Assembly (NCBI RefSeq): GCF_010093815.1
Contig: NW_022985552.1
Location: 868,001 to 932,000 of the forward strand
Direction: 5' to 3'
From: Pseudovirgaria hyperparasitica
Lineage: Eukaryota; Ascomycota; Dothideomycetes; Acrospermales; Acrospermaceae
DNA length: 64,000 nt
Part shown: in pieces, positions 32,101 to 43,214 of the stretch
How the letters are laid out: each line of letters begins with the position of its first letter
Numbering within the stretch: position 1 is the stretch's first letter
The notes under the pieces: model-generated
The model's input: only the letters and a program-made list of their open reading frames with translations
Told to the model about the DNA's origin: nothing
Databases searched by the model: none
Position numbers and translations under genes: made by a program

Positions 32101-32468
32101 AAACAGTAGATGTGTTAGTATACCGCTTAACCGTTGACAAAACGGTCGAGGAGCGCATTATCGAGTTGCAGGAATCCAAGCGTAAACTTGCGGCAGCTGC
32201 AATAGAAGGTGGTAGCAAGAAGGGTATTAACAAGCTCGACATGAAGGACATTATGAATCTTTTCAGACATGATGCACATCATGACGCTTCACACGAAGAT
32301 CCTAGAAACCAGGAATACCTTGTTCCGACGAAAGTGTTGAGCCAAGCTGAAGATGGAACCCAGTATGGCCATAGTACTGGAAGGGGTATCACACCTCCGA
32401 GGTTGAACGCGGCCAAGGACAAAGGCAAGACGAGGATGGCAGAGCATCCAGTCTATGGCAGGCGCTGA
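29184..32468 (+). CDS. SNF2-family DNA-dependent ATPase (Rad5/Rad16-like)
   Basis: The product is 1094 residues in a single exon. The N-terminal 240 residues are disordered. The SNF2_N domain (about 260-570) has the Walker A motif DDMGLGKTIQSLALIL (near residue 306) and ILDEAHTIKN (near 433), then the helicase motif TGTPMQN. Between the two lobes is a long insert (about 640-840) with a four-cysteine motif, CDVC...CTDC, spaced like half of a RING finger, then basic KKKK and very acidic D/E/S stretches. The C-terminal lobe (about 870-1010) has KVIVFSQFTSM, SLKCGSLGLNLT and DRVHRLNQTVDV. Rad5/Rad16-type translocases place a RING at this same spot, so this could be a relative with a degenerate RING. 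I cannot assign it to Rad5, Rad16 or Uls1. Confidence 0.9.
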   Translation: MANDPRQKSNVPLQPSSSTNLNARVETPEFGKTSPIRNPLNRANNYNHVFNVPKPGQPRAEHHRAHPPAQKAPTTPESPFTPEASSTPWNRAAPRPLGADVPTMSWDSMKFPDVMEIPRPANFPIAPKAKPVPISRPTNPAQYDSVRIIPMHPVHASSQIPVDLTHRDEDDSFDPNAALQDDRFGAPDPLMYVDAAKASENIKALLEGAFENDDDDQPKMRLRKRKQATKKTDELESLANKLNALKVKAESQKDEADEEEDEEDDGSVEGLKVKLLPHQVAGVTWMLDKEAGVRKKNGVLPKGGILADDMGLGKTIQSLALILQNPRPSEEELSKDPKRKIAQDVAKCTLVVAPLALIKQWESEIKTKIQSGYELKVLVHHGPSRTKRAAELKKYDVVVTTYQIMASEHANSEADGKGIQTGCFGVNWYRIILDEAHTIKNRNAKMTQACYALRSHYRWCLTGTPMQNNLDELQSLIRFLRIKPYNEMVAWKDQITGPMKNGRGGLAMKRLNFFLKAFMKRRTKDVLKEEGALVPGGKVKEGDDTPKFKIVERKVEIVVCKLNGSERRFYDRLADRAESRLKEMMGAEKQDYIGALVLLLRLRQACNHPELMTYSLKRDKDALTTGSKPDNQSAQGSTKDDLDDLANMLGGLAVETKQCDVCQVDMSKDETASGAVRCTDCESDLKAQRRQHKKKKRDLKKSKKTPEDCTGNDIAGSEDEDEAEDAAVSKSSGAKTNRRRRVVTDSDDDDDEGEWIVPESDRQKIDLGKAGGTDDEDAEGGGDTLGSVDSVSDESGEEDDSFISQDSAIKHKAHTANEEEASDNQSGSEDDDNDSSTTDDSDESVVAYQGKKSMHIEASSKIRELLAILHRESPSHKVIVFSQFTSMLDLIEPFLRRDRFNFARYDGGMRNDLREASLEKLRNDERTRVLLCSLKCGSLGLNLTAASRVVIVEPFWNPFVEEQAIDRVHRLNQTVDVLVYRLTVDKTVEERIIELQESKRKLAAAAIEGGSKKGINKLDMKDIMNLFRHDAHHDASHEDPRNQEYLVPTKVLSQAEDGTQYGHSTGRGITPPRLNAAKDKGKTRMAEHPVYGRR

Positions 32469-33116
32469 AAATGGAAATGTTGGTGATGATTGGGTATGAG
32501 CTCGCGATTTCTTTTGCATGGCCTCGGCGCTGTTGGATGTGGGATGATACCTCGATTTTTTTATATGGTGGGTTCATAAGGCCATTATACTATATACCTG
32601 TTCCATAATCTGTTTTATGATCAGTCGATCCGCCGTCGACTTAATGTTTTTATGATACAAAACCATGACACAGCCCCCAAGCTCGTCTAATCTCTTTACC
32701 CTGTATCGACACAGGAACAGAACGCCAAGGCCTAGATGCGGAACGAGCCCGTCTTCTACCATCCTAGTGTCATATAAGTGCTGTTGGTGGTGTTTATAGA
32801 AAATGGGCGCTATTCTAGTTCTCCCTGAAGGTCCCTTTCCATTCTACCCCGCCTGTCTTATCTGCCGGGTGCCGATCAACAATCGACCATATCGAAATCC
32901 ATATGATACGAAAGCAATCTTCTCTGGTCGACGTTCGGGATATTTCCGTCCAACAGCATAGGAGCCCGGAAGCGGAAGCGTCCCTCATCTCTCCTCGGCT
33001 GAGTGGAAGAATGCAATGAATAACTAGTCGAGGAGGAGTCGCACCTTGTTGATTGTTGATTGTTCTTGCTACAAACACCAGTGATCACATCGTCTCTAGT
33101 CCATATACTGTCAACC
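32469..33116. other. intergenic region, no supported gene
   Basis: This holds the 3' flank of the ATPase gene and the promoter of the nitrilase gene. There are no repeats of note. Confidence 0.6.
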
Positions 33117-34243
33117 ATGTCAAAGAACGTAAAGGTCGCCATCACACAGCATGAGCCGGTATGGTTGGACCTTCAAGGCACAGTTGCGAAGACGTGCGCG
33201 CTCATCAAAGAAGCCGCTGCCGGAGGCGCCAAACTTATAGGTACCCATATCTCAACTTAAGCTATCTGCTTCAGACGTCTAACAGCATGCAGCGTTCCCG
33301 GAGATGTGGGTTCCTGGATACCCAGCTTGGATCTGGTATGTCACGTGGCCATCTCAAATATCATACACTCACCCATATCCATGGCTAACAGGCTTGACAG
33401 GTCGCGCCCGGTCGACTTCGAGCTCGGCACGCGCTACGTCGATAATTCCCTGACTGTAGACAGCGCCGAGATGCGCAAGATTTGCAGCGCTGCACAGGAG
33501 AATGCCATCAGTGTCGCCCTAGGCTTTTCCGAAAGAGACGGTGATTCGCTATACATCTCCCAGGCGCTGATCTCCGAGGAGGGCAAGATCACCTCGAAAA
33601 GACGCAAGATGAAGCCGACGCATATGGAGCGTACTATCTTTGGTGATGCGACGACGGATTGCTTAAGTGACGTTGTTGATACGAAGGACGTGGGGAAGGT
33701 GGGATGTCTGTCGTGCTGGGAGCACATCCAGCCGCTGCTCAAGTACCATATGATTGCACAGAAGGAACAGATTCATGTTGCGGCGTGGCCGCCGCTAGAT
33801 GGCTTCGTTGATGGCTCGCCAGGGTTTTACTCCATGAGTGCTGAAGGTAAGAGCCCGTGTTCCCCCTTGGATTGAATCTTCAATCTCACCATCTAGGATG
33901 CCTCAATCTCTCCCAAAGCTACGCCATGGAATCGCAAGCCTTCGTCCTACATTGCACGTCCGCGCTGAGCGAGAAGGGGACTGAGCTTATGGGAACAAAG
34001 GGTGCTCCCATCATGGGCACCGCGATTGCAGGCAGCTCGGCGTTGATTGGACCTGATGGGCGTGTTCTGTCTGCGCCGAATTCTGAGCCGGAGACGCTCC
34101 TCTTTGCGGAGATTGATCTTGGGTTGGTTACGAAGACGAAGACGTTGGCAGATGCGTCGGGACATTACAGTCGGCCAGATTTGCTTTGGCTTGGTGTTGA
34201 TGTCGGGCCTAAGAAGATTGTGAGATCGACAAAGACGACGTGA
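33117..34243 (+). CDS. nitrilase (carbon-nitrogen hydrolase)
   Basis: Nitrilases hydrolyse nitriles to acids and ammonia. The model has four exons (33117-33240, 33293-33335, 33401-33846, 33897-34243) and 319 residues, with phases 1, 2 and 1 all matching. The splices restore a standard core: [20 protein letters not shown]. The catalytic triad is visible as E45 (in FPEMW), the lysine motif [12 protein letters not shown] (residues 122-133) and C161 (in GCLSCWEH). The C-terminal part has the family strand [13 protein letters not shown]. At intron 2 two acceptors lie six to eight bases apart; the one before GTCGCG is preferred because it gives [10 protein letters not shown], as in the family. Length and motif fit aliphatic/aromatic nitrilases more than cyanide hydratase, but the substrate is not fixed by sequence. 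Confidence 0.92.
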
Positions 34244-34753
34244 GGACAGGTTTTTTGTTTTGTTTTTTGAGGACGTGGCTTTTTTCTGTAGCGATTATAT
34301 ATGGTCTTATGATTAGAGAGAAAGACGTTGATATGTTCATTACAGTCTTGTATCATTTTCCGACGGCCGAGGTACCCCTGCTGTATCCTAACCGCTTTTG
34401 TTGTAGCTCGTCGTGTTCGCCACTCACTTGAACGCCAGAGGCAGAGGTGCTTGGCCTTTAGAGTCTAGAACGCGAACACTTCTCGGTGCGTATGGCCCCT
34501 GTTATCTTATTGATGCAGAATATGGCTCTCGATTATGGATCAAATGACAGAAGAAGTTCAGACGTGTCCCCACGTCAAAGTATGCGGCATGCGACTGACA
34601 TGAACTGACAGAAAGTCATTTCACTGTCGTTATCGAATCTTCCACAATATCCGCCTCTCGAACCCACGGATCTCTGCCTCGATACCCCTCCCAATTGCTG
34701 ATCGTCATGCATGGCTGAAAGGTTGTGCCCATCATTGCTTGTTGAACTCTGCC
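34244..34753. other. intergenic region, no supported gene
   Basis: This holds the 3' end of the nitrilase gene and the probable promoter of the histidine-kinase gene. Nothing further is recognised. Confidence 0.6.
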
Positions 34754-37750
34754 ATGGTCACAGAAGTAGAGCCTACGCGACTGGCCCCTCGCGTTCAATT
34801 CGTTCCAAGCGCAGAAACTCGCCTCCCTTTGCCGAGACAAGACTCCCCACCTCAGCGTCCTGCAGATGTAGGGCCGATCCTCGACCCTGACAACTACAAT
34901 CTACCTCTTGATTCTTGGACTGAAGACTATCACTTCAAGTATTACCCGGAGAAAGAGCACAAGAATGCACCTTCACCTGAGCCACAAAGTCCTCCTGAGT
35001 TCAAAGATGCATATCTCTCGCCAGTCCTTGCCCGGAATGAGAGACTGCGTCTGACCATATTATGGTACTACACTCGAGGACTTGAGGGTGATAAGGATTT
35101 GTTATTGAGGATCCAAGAAAAAGTCCGCCTGGTCAGAGAGATCATAGGCTGGGAGTTTGCATTGACAGGGCTTCTTGACAACGATGTGTACACCCGGATT
35201 GCTGCCGTTGGGCTACCACTTGCTATACTCCCGCGCAGAGAGAGCACATGTGCGCACACCATTAATCAAGACGGACTGTTTATGCTTACGAATATGGACG
35301 AGGACTGGCGCTTTCAGAAGTCTCCGCATGTCCAGATAGGAGGCCTTCGTTCGTATGCTGGATGTGCTCTCAAGATCGAGACTGAGTTCGGCGAGAAAGT
35401 TGCACTGGGGTCGCTGTGCGTGGCCTCTAATACTCCACAAGCACCTTTGTCACCTACCAAACAGGCGGCACTGGACAGCTTTGCTGATATGATTACGGCG
35501 GAGCTCGTTCACGCTGCGAAACTACGACGGCAGCGAGACCGTCATCATATGTCTGATCTGATTGCAAGGCTAGAAGGGAAACTGTTTCTTAACTGCGATG
35601 CTGAAACGCTCGTGTTAGATACCTTGAGGGAGAAATACCCTCACGCAGTCGTGAGCCTGCAGCAGTCTGGATCCGATCAGGTTGCATTGTCTGGTCGCGA
35701 TGCCATACCGTACACCGACGTCGTGGACGGGGTTTATGAAGATACAGAATACCTGGAGTCGATTATTGCAACCTCAAACCACACATCTCTTTCAAGCCAA
35801 AGAACAGTCCGAGCAATCGTACGGAAGTGTCAGCAATTCCAGACTCCAACATACATGATCGTGGCCTCGAATGATGTTCAATTCGTTTTCGATGATGTCG
35901 ACTCTGGGTTCGTGGAGCGATGTGCGCTTGCTTTCAGTACGTATCGACAGGAACAAGATCTTAACAAGGCACTGAAAGCAAAGGATATATTCCTCCGTGG
36001 CATCACACACCAGCTGAGAACACCAATTCATGGCGTCCTTGGGTCTGTAGAGCTTCTGGCTGAAGAATTGAAGGCGCGCAAACTTTTGAGTGATCAAATT
36101 GAGCAATTGCAAGCGCCATTGCAGGAGTTCGATGCTTCTCCGTTCATTCGTACCATCAAGTCCTCCGGCCGTGACCTAATGACTATCGTCGATAGCATGC
36201 TCAAACTAAACCGATGGGACGATGTGAGTCACAAACCGACGGTGGTCAGTCTTTCAGAGCTCCGAGAGATGGAAGTAGCCATCCTGTCGGACATCGCCCA
36301 AACTTTTCAAGAGGAGGCTATGACCGGCAAATGCGTCTTCTATCTTAACCAACTTCAACAACAATGTGCTACTTTGACTATAGATCTTGTGTTACTTAAA
36401 GACTGCCTACAACATCTGGTCATGAACGCGATACAGAACACTCAGAGCGGACTGATCAATGTCACCATATCGTCCTCTCCTGACTGTCAAAGTCTCATTG
36501 TCGATGTCGAAGATACTGGCTGTGGCATTCCCCAACAAGACCACACTAGAATCTTCGAGCCTTACGAGAAGATCGACCCTCACAGCAAAGGTATCGGCCT
36601 TGGCTTGACTCTTGCTTCGAAACTTGCAAATCTTATGGACGGTACCGTAAGTCTTGTGCAGTCAACAGTAGGCAAAGGCTCGCATTTCCGCATGCATTTC
36701 CGAAATCCTCGATTCGCCCCTGAAGTAAATCAGAATACGCCTCTCATCCGAACGCTTCGACATCTCCCCTCCGTCTATTCCCTACACTCTTCTTCAGGTG
36801 TTGTTAGCCAGCTTTCAGATCACTTTGCTCAGTATCTGCGAAGCAGAGGACTCGAGCATTCTACCAAGTCTAACGACTCATTGGCTATCATAGATTATAC
36901 CGAGGACGCCGACAGCTTTGAATCGATTGTCAAGTCTCTCGATCCGATGCAGGTCGCAGTGTGTCTTGTACCATCTGGGAGAAGATATGAACACCTGGAA
37001 CGTATACCCGACGCACGAAGGGTCGTCATACTAAGAGGCCCATATACGTCCAACCAACTGGACTGCACGCTATCCAATGTAGACTCCCTCCTCGCTCCGC
37101 CCTTGGAAACACAAAACGAGACAGTCGTCGAGGGACAGACCGATACTCAAAGAGTGGTGATCACGACCCCATCCTCCGTCGTCTGCTTACAAGAAGAGCA
37201 TAAACCTCCTCCCGCACAGCACATCAATAGCCCAAACGCCATCACCGAAGTCACCATACAGGCCACCATCAACATCCGCTCCACTCCCCCCTCTTTCAGC
37301 CCTCCTCTTTCACCCCGAGAAACAGCTGAAGCCCCCTTTGCCCTCCTCGTCGACGACAACAGCGTCAATCTGCAGATCATATCCATGTATTGCAAAAAGC
37401 GCAAGATCCCCTACGTCACCGCAATCAACGGCGAAAAAGCCGTCGCCGCATTCTCAAATCCACGTCTCCCATCGCCGTATCAACATCGACGCGTCAACCT
37501 GATCTTGATGGACCTGCAAATGCCTGTCAAGGACGGCATCGACGCAACACGCGAGATCCGTGCTCTTGAGAAACAGCTTGGATTGCCGAGAAGCGTCGTT
37601 CTTATGGTCACGGGCCAGGATAGTCCCGTGGACAGGGTGCGCTCTGCTGAAGCGGGTGCGGACGGGTTCTTTGTCAAACCTGTTGCTATGAAGGCCTTGG
37701 ATCAGGGTATAAAAGGCCATTTCCCAGAATTTGGTGGTGCGGGCGTGTGA
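34754..37750 (+). CDS. hybrid histidine kinase with response-regulator domain
   Basis: The product is 998 residues in one exon. The first ATG is at 34754; the frame upstream opens only at a TTG. The N-terminal 380 residues have a GAF-like sensor region (around residues 100-240), with no transmembrane segment seen. The HisKA domain carries the phospho-acceptor H419 in FLRGITHQLRTPIHG. The ATPase domain has DTGCGIPQ (near 587) and KGIGLGLTLASKL. After a linker (about 660-860) comes the receiver domain, with VDDNS (about 866), phospho-acceptor D920 in LILMDLQMPVKDG, and the conserved lysine in FFVKPV. It would feed a Ypd1-type phosphorelay. I cannot place it in a fungal class by eye; it lacks PAS repeats and HAMP domains. 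Confidence 0.9.
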   Translation: MVTEVEPTRLAPRVQFVPSAETRLPLPRQDSPPQRPADVGPILDPDNYNLPLDSWTEDYHFKYYPEKEHKNAPSPEPQSPPEFKDAYLSPVLARNERLRLTILWYYTRGLEGDKDLLLRIQEKVRLVREIIGWEFALTGLLDNDVYTRIAAVGLPLAILPRRESTCAHTINQDGLFMLTNMDEDWRFQKSPHVQIGGLRSYAGCALKIETEFGEKVALGSLCVASNTPQAPLSPTKQAALDSFADMITAELVHAAKLRRQRDRHHMSDLIARLEGKLFLNCDAETLVLDTLREKYPHAVVSLQQSGSDQVALSGRDAIPYTDVVDGVYEDTEYLESIIATSNHTSLSSQRTVRAIVRKCQQFQTPTYMIVASNDVQFVFDDVDSGFVERCALAFSTYRQEQDLNKALKAKDIFLRGITHQLRTPIHGVLGSVELLAEELKARKLLSDQIEQLQAPLQEFDASPFIRTIKSSGRDLMTIVDSMLKLNRWDDVSHKPTVVSLSELREMEVAILSDIAQTFQEEAMTGKCVFYLNQLQQQCATLTIDLVLLKDCLQHLVMNAIQNTQSGLINVTISSSPDCQSLIVDVEDTGCGIPQQDHTRIFEPYEKIDPHSKGIGLGLTLASKLANLMDGTVSLVQSTVGKGSHFRMHFRNPRFAPEVNQNTPLIRTLRHLPSVYSLHSSSGVVSQLSDHFAQYLRSRGLEHSTKSNDSLAIIDYTEDADSFESIVKSLDPMQVAVCLVPSGRRYEHLERIPDARRVVILRGPYTSNQLDCTLSNVDSLLAPPLETQNETVVEGQTDTQRVVITTPSSVVCLQEEHKPPPAQHINSPNAITEVTIQATINIRSTPPSFSPPLSPRETAEAPFALLVDDNSVNLQIISMYCKKRKIPYVTAINGEKAVAAFSNPRLPSPYQHRRVNLILMDLQMPVKDGIDATREIRALEKQLGLPRSVVLMVTGQDSPVDRVRSAEAGADGFFVKPVAMKALDQGIKGHFPEFGGAGV

Positions 37751-38527
37751 TGGTTAGGGAGCAAGGTATAGAGACGCGTACTAGACGAGTGCGTTATACC
37801 CGTCTCATTGTTTGGCATTGGCGCGGCTTCTTGATCGTATTCTGTTTATTCATGCATAGCGTGGTGCTTGGCGTATATGTTGAGAACTGTAGTATGTTGC
37901 TTGAGGCTGTAATCTCGATTCATCTATACTTGTCATGTGGACGGAGTTCACAAGCTCTCGATAGACCTTTCAAAAAAGGTGGTGGATTAATAGTGCTATC
38001 CTCGTCATCGCTCTACACTTTCTTACTACTCTACTTTTCCACAGTAAATAGTGCATATACCCATTTTCTTCTCTATCGTACTGGCGTATTGCTGCTACAT
38101 GCACAGCGAATTCAAGCAGACTCATAAGCTCGAGACGTGTAGATTTTTGCTTCATTGGCACACCAGTATCATCATACTTTCTGCCCGAACCAGGCAGCTG
38201 CTATCATGTCTGTCCGTCGAGAGGAGATATACCGCAGAGCAGAAAAGACTCGCACGGGAAGTTTCATGTCGATGGAATGTACACAAGACCCAACAAGCCG
38301 TCGATAAGGCAGCAGTTGTAGAGTAGATTTGAAATGCGAAACTCGCGAGACCAGAGGGGGAGCAATCATACACCATAACCCAAACGTGATATATACCCAC
38401 ACCCCCAACGCAAGCGTAAAAGGACCCCACAAAACGCCCTTGCAAAGCAGGCTTAAAGTGAAAAGCACACCGAACGATGCCTCGACACGAAACAAAGTAT
38501 GCCTTGCAATCACCATCATCATCATCA
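37751..38527. other. 3' intergenic region between convergent genes
   Basis: No supported gene lies between the histidine kinase (+) and the BSD protein (-). The sequence is A/T-rich with a short ATC repeat at about 38513-38530, next to the BSD stop. Confidence 0.55.
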
Positions 38528-39879
38528 TCACTCCCAATCGTCCTCGTCGCTTTCCTCGGCGACAACCTCTGTCTTCGTTTCCTTGGGACTGCCGTGCGCT
38601 CGACTTGTTGCACCGCTGACGACGTCGTACGAGGCGTCGCTGTCGGCTTGGGAGTGTTGATCACCGGATTTTCTGGGCTCGCTGGGCTTGAGAAGGGTGT
38701 TGTCTTTTTCGTCTGTGCGGAGGGTCTCTTTGGAGGCGGACAGGGGTTGGGTTTTGTTTGGGGTGGAGGATTCGTTGTCGTTGTCGTCGTCGTCTGAGTC
38801 TTCGTCCCATGCGACGTCTTCGTCTGGGGTGTTGGCTGAGGCTACGGAGGGTTAGTCAAGTGACGGTGAGCGTCAGGCATATGTGTGGATGAGGCATACC
38901 TTTGAGCATCTCTTTCCGTCTCTGCTCCTCGCTCTCAATGACGTGTCGCAGGAAGTAGTAGCGCGTCCAGAATTCGGAGTATTCGACCTTTTCCGGGACA
39001 AGCTTCTCCATTGCCCTTCTCAGGTCCTCGTATTTCTCCAGGTCCTTCGAGATCGTTTCGGTGTGCGCCTTGATATCGAATGTCTCGCCCCAAGGCACCC
39101 ATTGCGGACTGACTGGGTCTTTCAGAAAGCTGTCGAGACTCGAGTGTATGACGTGAAGTTGTGCGTCGAAGCGAGTGGTATGGATGACGCGTCGGCCCTC
39201 TGCATCTTTGCTTTCAAATAGAACCTTCGAGTTGTCCGCTCCTTCGGACGTGTCTGGCGGCGCGACGACGACTGCTTCGCGGAGGTAATTCCGGATATTG
39301 CTCCCGAATTTCAGGAGGGCTTCGTCTGCGGCATCTTCGGCCTTTTCAATGTCTTTCAGTCGCTTTTGCGCCTCACTCCGGAATCGCGATAGTAAGCCGC
39401 CGGCCTCCTTGAGAATATCAGCCGGTAGAGAGTCTGGTCTGGCTGGGTGTGTCTCTAATGCCTCCTTTTGTTTCTGTGGCGCCGCCGGACTCGCTGCGGA
39501 CTCGCCGTCGGCAGGTTGCTGGATTGATAGTCCTCGAGTTCGGCCGATGATTGATGTGAGGCCTTGCGTGGCCTGTTCACTCGCGGTGGAGTACTGCTTT
39601 TGGGCGCCCTCGTAGTATTGTTCACCCTGTTTTGGGAAGGTTAGACGATGATGATAGAGCGCAATTATGGATGGCAGCACATACCTGCTTCTTCACGTTT
39701 CCCCACAGCCCGCCTAGTCGTGCTGCCCAAGGACTGCTAGATATGGCCTTGTAGGCTTCCTGGACATCGTTATTGAACGTGCCAGGCGGTGGCCCCACTG
39801 CAGCGGTCGTCGAATCTCCCTGCTGTTCTTGATCGTCGGGAAAAGACTCCTTCTGGACACTATCGTATGCTACGTCCAT
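38528..39879 (-). CDS. BSD-domain protein (Dos2-like)
   Basis: The model has three exons (39879-39685, 39626-38900, 38841-38528) and 411 residues; phases 0 and 1 match. Donors are GTATGT and GTATGC, and acceptors are ACAG and GTAG. The N-terminal part is disordered with a W ([18 protein letters not shown]), then helical coiled-coil sequence. The BSD domain is near residues 215-275, with the FW signature [14 protein letters not shown] preceded by [19 protein letters not shown]. The C-terminal tail is strongly acidic and ends EESDEDDWE. Fungal proteins of this kind include yeast Dos2; the function is poorly known. The start ATG at 39879 is the first in frame after the leader. Confidence 0.88.
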
Positions 39880-40196
39880 CTTGTTTCGCTTCAAAGAATG
39901 TCGAATAATATGGCTATGCCCTCGGAAGGTGTGCACATAGGTAGAGTAGGGAGTGGAGTCTTGTTGACAAGGATTGAAGCCGTTGCTCTCCCGAGGCGTA
40001 TGCGGGACCCTGAGCCAACGCACCAATCAGCGCGGACCAATGACGCTGCTAACAAGAAGGTAGCGCGAACTCGGGACATTTTACCACATTCAGCATTTAT
40101 GGATCTCAAACGTAACTCGAGCAAACTTTGTGTTATATTAGTGTTCAATCTGCATCTGTTGTTCAACTAGTTGTATCATCGAATTCTCTTTGCATC
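39880..40196. promoter_or_regulatory. divergent promoter region (BSD protein / SDR)
   Basis: About 317 bases lie between the starts of two genes reading away from each other. The region must hold both promoters unless insulated; no specific sites were identified. Confidence 0.5.
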
Positions 40197-41326
40197 ATGC
40201 CAGATAACCATGTTGATCGTGACGGTCTGCTCGATCGCCAGATACCAGAGATGATACTCTCGGATGGTGCAGCATCGTCTTTGACAGCTCCTCCTCCTCC
40301 CATTCCACATTACTTGAGTGCTGCAGGACGAGCACAGTATCGTTTTGCAGTCGAAGGCAATGCCATCAGTATGTGAAATGCATATGGTAAAGCCGCAAAG
40401 ACTTTGACGGTTCGCGTCAATCTAATGCTATCTTGCAGTTACCGGAGGTGCAGGAACATTAGCTCTTGAGGCTGCTCGGGCTCTATGCGAGCATGGTCTG
40501 GCGGGTCTAGCCCTGTTTGATATAAACCCAACGCAGTCTCAAGATCACATTGACAAGCTGAAGGAAGATTTTCCGTCTGTCAAGATTATGACCAAGTCTG
40601 TCAATGTCACGGTTGTAGATGAGATTAGTGCTGCCGTAGCAGACGTTAGACAGACTTTGGGCAGTGTCGATATTTTGTGCTGCTTTGCTGGTGTTGTAGG
40701 ATGTACACATGCCATGGATATGAGTCCGGAGGAGTGGCGGCGTACCATTGATATCAACTCAACGGGCTCGTTTCTCTCTGCTCAAGCTGTTGCAAGGTAA
40801 AGTACAATACATACCTTTGGGGTCATACATATTGACAAGTCAGGGTCATGCAGGACCAAGGCACAGGAGGAGTGATTGTGTTCATCGCATGTTGGTTCCT
40901 CTGTCTCCTTTTTTCCATGTATGCATACTGACTTTGCCAAGCTATGTCCGGCCACAGAGTGAACTATCCTCAGCCGCAGAGCGCTTACAATGTTTCGAAA
41001 GCATCTCTTATCCACTTGAAGTCATGTCTTGCGGCAGAGTGGGCGCGTTACGGCATTCGGGTCAACTCCATCTCTCCTGGCTATATGGACACGATCTTAA
41101 ACGAAGGCCCCGGACTGGAAGAGGCTCGGAAGATATGGGCTGAAAGAAATCCTATGGGCAGGATGGGATCTCCTCAGGAGCTTTGCGGACCTTTGGTATT
41201 GCTATGCTCCAATGCTGGGACATATATCAACGGAACTGATTTGCTTGTCGATGGTAAAATGGCCCAGCAGATTCAACTATACATGTCGACTAACGTGGTA
41301 CTACAGGTGGTCAGACCGTATTCTGA
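40197..41326 (+). CDS. short-chain dehydrogenase/reductase (D-arabinitol/polyol type)
   Basis: The model has five exons (40197-40368, 40439-40796, 40844-40890, 40942-41253, 41307-41326) and 302 residues; phases 1, 2, 1, 1 are all consistent. The NAD(P) site is T59-GGAGTLA, where many SDRs have TGGxxGIG, so the second glycine pair is modified. Further motifs are the NSTGSF region, SMSGH and the catalytic pair Y208-x3-K212 (YNVSK), with PGYMDT downstream and the typical end DGGQTVF. The first 57 residues form a non-Rossmann extension. Overall the pattern (FIASMSGH, NSISPGYMDT) resembles fungal D-arabinitol or sorbose/mannitol reductases; the substrate is inferred only. Several introns are short, with CTGAC or CTAAC branches. 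Confidence 0.88.
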
Positions 41327-43185
41327 GAAGCACGTCTGGGTTTGTTAGATCGCAGGTTCCTACATTACTCAAGATTGTACCTTACATAGCTTTCAGAGTT
41401 CCACACAAAATAGACAGTCGAATTTAAGATACAGACCGACGCCGACCTGAATGTTGGGTAGTGCCGCTCATGGCCTTCAACGGTTGCTCTCCTTTCGTAT
41501 CACCTGCTACGTAAGTAGTAGGGAATGTGCTTTCGACAGAGATATCCGGTCCGGTAGTAGACTCTGCCGTCGACCCATTCATGGATATCATGGGGTCGCT
41601 TGTTTGAATCAAGGCCATCTTAAGCTCTTATTCCGGACTGTAGATAGCTGAAATGTCTTTCTCAGGTGGTAACTCCTAATATCGATGGGATAAGCCATGT
41701 GGTACATCTACCACGTGCCTCTCTTGACTAGAATCAGCATATTTTGGATTGCGGCGGGAAACCATTCGCAGCATCCTGATCCACAACTTGATCCTCTATC
41801 GCCACCAGCGGTAGAAGTTATGGATTATGCTTATAATCTGGCTAAAGTTTTTACTTGCATCGAAGAGAACGCGAAGACATTGCGCCATTTGCAACGGTAG
41901 ACTACGGAGGCGAAACAGCTATGACCTGTGTAAGTCGTGATGAAGAAGAGACACGAATGGTAATATGAGATCGACAGTAAATCAGTCCAGATGACCAGAT
42001 CTTGACACCAGAAAGAAAGACGACATGTTCAATCAAACACTATGAAACAACGCCACGAGAACTTAGCCAGAGGAACCAGCATAAAGTTTCAATGCATAAT
42101 ATCCGCTATACGAAAGGAACAGTCCTTTTCTGGACTAGGAGAGGATCATCGACATAGAATAGCTAACAGACCCTCCAAGAGCTTTCGGTCTCAAAAGACA
42201 AAAATCACCGGAACCTAACGAGCAGAACCCACGCTTTTCATAACACACACATCTCAACACCAGTCGACAAAATCGGTGTCCTAGTCAAGCCCAGATCCTA
42301 CATTGCTAAATATAGAAGCCGGGGAATCCTCCACCACCCGCTACGGCGCTACCGAAGCGATATATTATGATGTAGATGTACATACAAATGCCCCCTACCG
42401 ATCCTTCGTCGCACGACGCGCCACACCAGCCCCAGTGTAGTTGCGATACTCTGAAACCAGACCTCGAAAGAGATCCTGAAACATGCGTGAACTCCGATAC
42501 AATCCCGTCCCGTCCGTCTCGCCAATCTTCGCTTCTGTCAGCCCCTTTACCGTGGTGATACGCACGCAGCACGCGATAATAACAAATACTCATAAACCAT
42601 AATAATCACTTCCCTAAATCTCCTTCTCCTCCTTCTCCTCCACAAAACAATGGTACATACAATTACAGATTCCATATCCCGGTCGAGTCTAACCCAAAAA
42701 AAGTCCCCACACGCGGTCTGAAATCCGAACCTAAAAATCTGGGTCTAAATCTCCCGGCCCCACCCTACGTACCGTAACTCACTCACTAACTCCCTCCCTC
42801 CTTCCATCCCTCACGCACAGCAACTCACAGACAGCATCATCATCAAACCTCTCCTATCCTCTCATCCCTCTATCCACAATGCCATCCATCCATCCACGAC
42901 ATCCCCACCGCCCCGCCAAAGACCCACGTAAACAACCAAAGAAACACTCTTTTTTTTCCTTTCCCAACGGAGAACGGAGAAAGCCGGGCGGGAACATGCA
43001 TGCATACGTAACCACTCGATCGGGTCCTCAGGGGAGAGGAGAGGAGAGAGAGGAGTGGAGGAGTTACAGCAATATATATCCTTTTTTTTTCTTCTCTCAA
43101 TGCTCGTGGTTTGCTAGATTGTCGCATGCATGCTCCTTTTGTCGCGTTTCGGATAATTGTGCTAATTATATGCCGTGCCGTATGC

Positions 43186-43214
43186 TACATACATACATAC
43201 ATACATACATACAT
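43186..43214. repeat. CATA microsatellite
   Basis: A tandem CATA run of about 29 bases lies in the gene-poor interval. Confidence 0.9.

Noticed and set aside
34660-34700. GGTTCGAG-like motif on the minus strand suggesting a tRNA T-arm
   Set aside because: The flanks do not pair as a T stem, and no acceptor or anticodon arm is visible.
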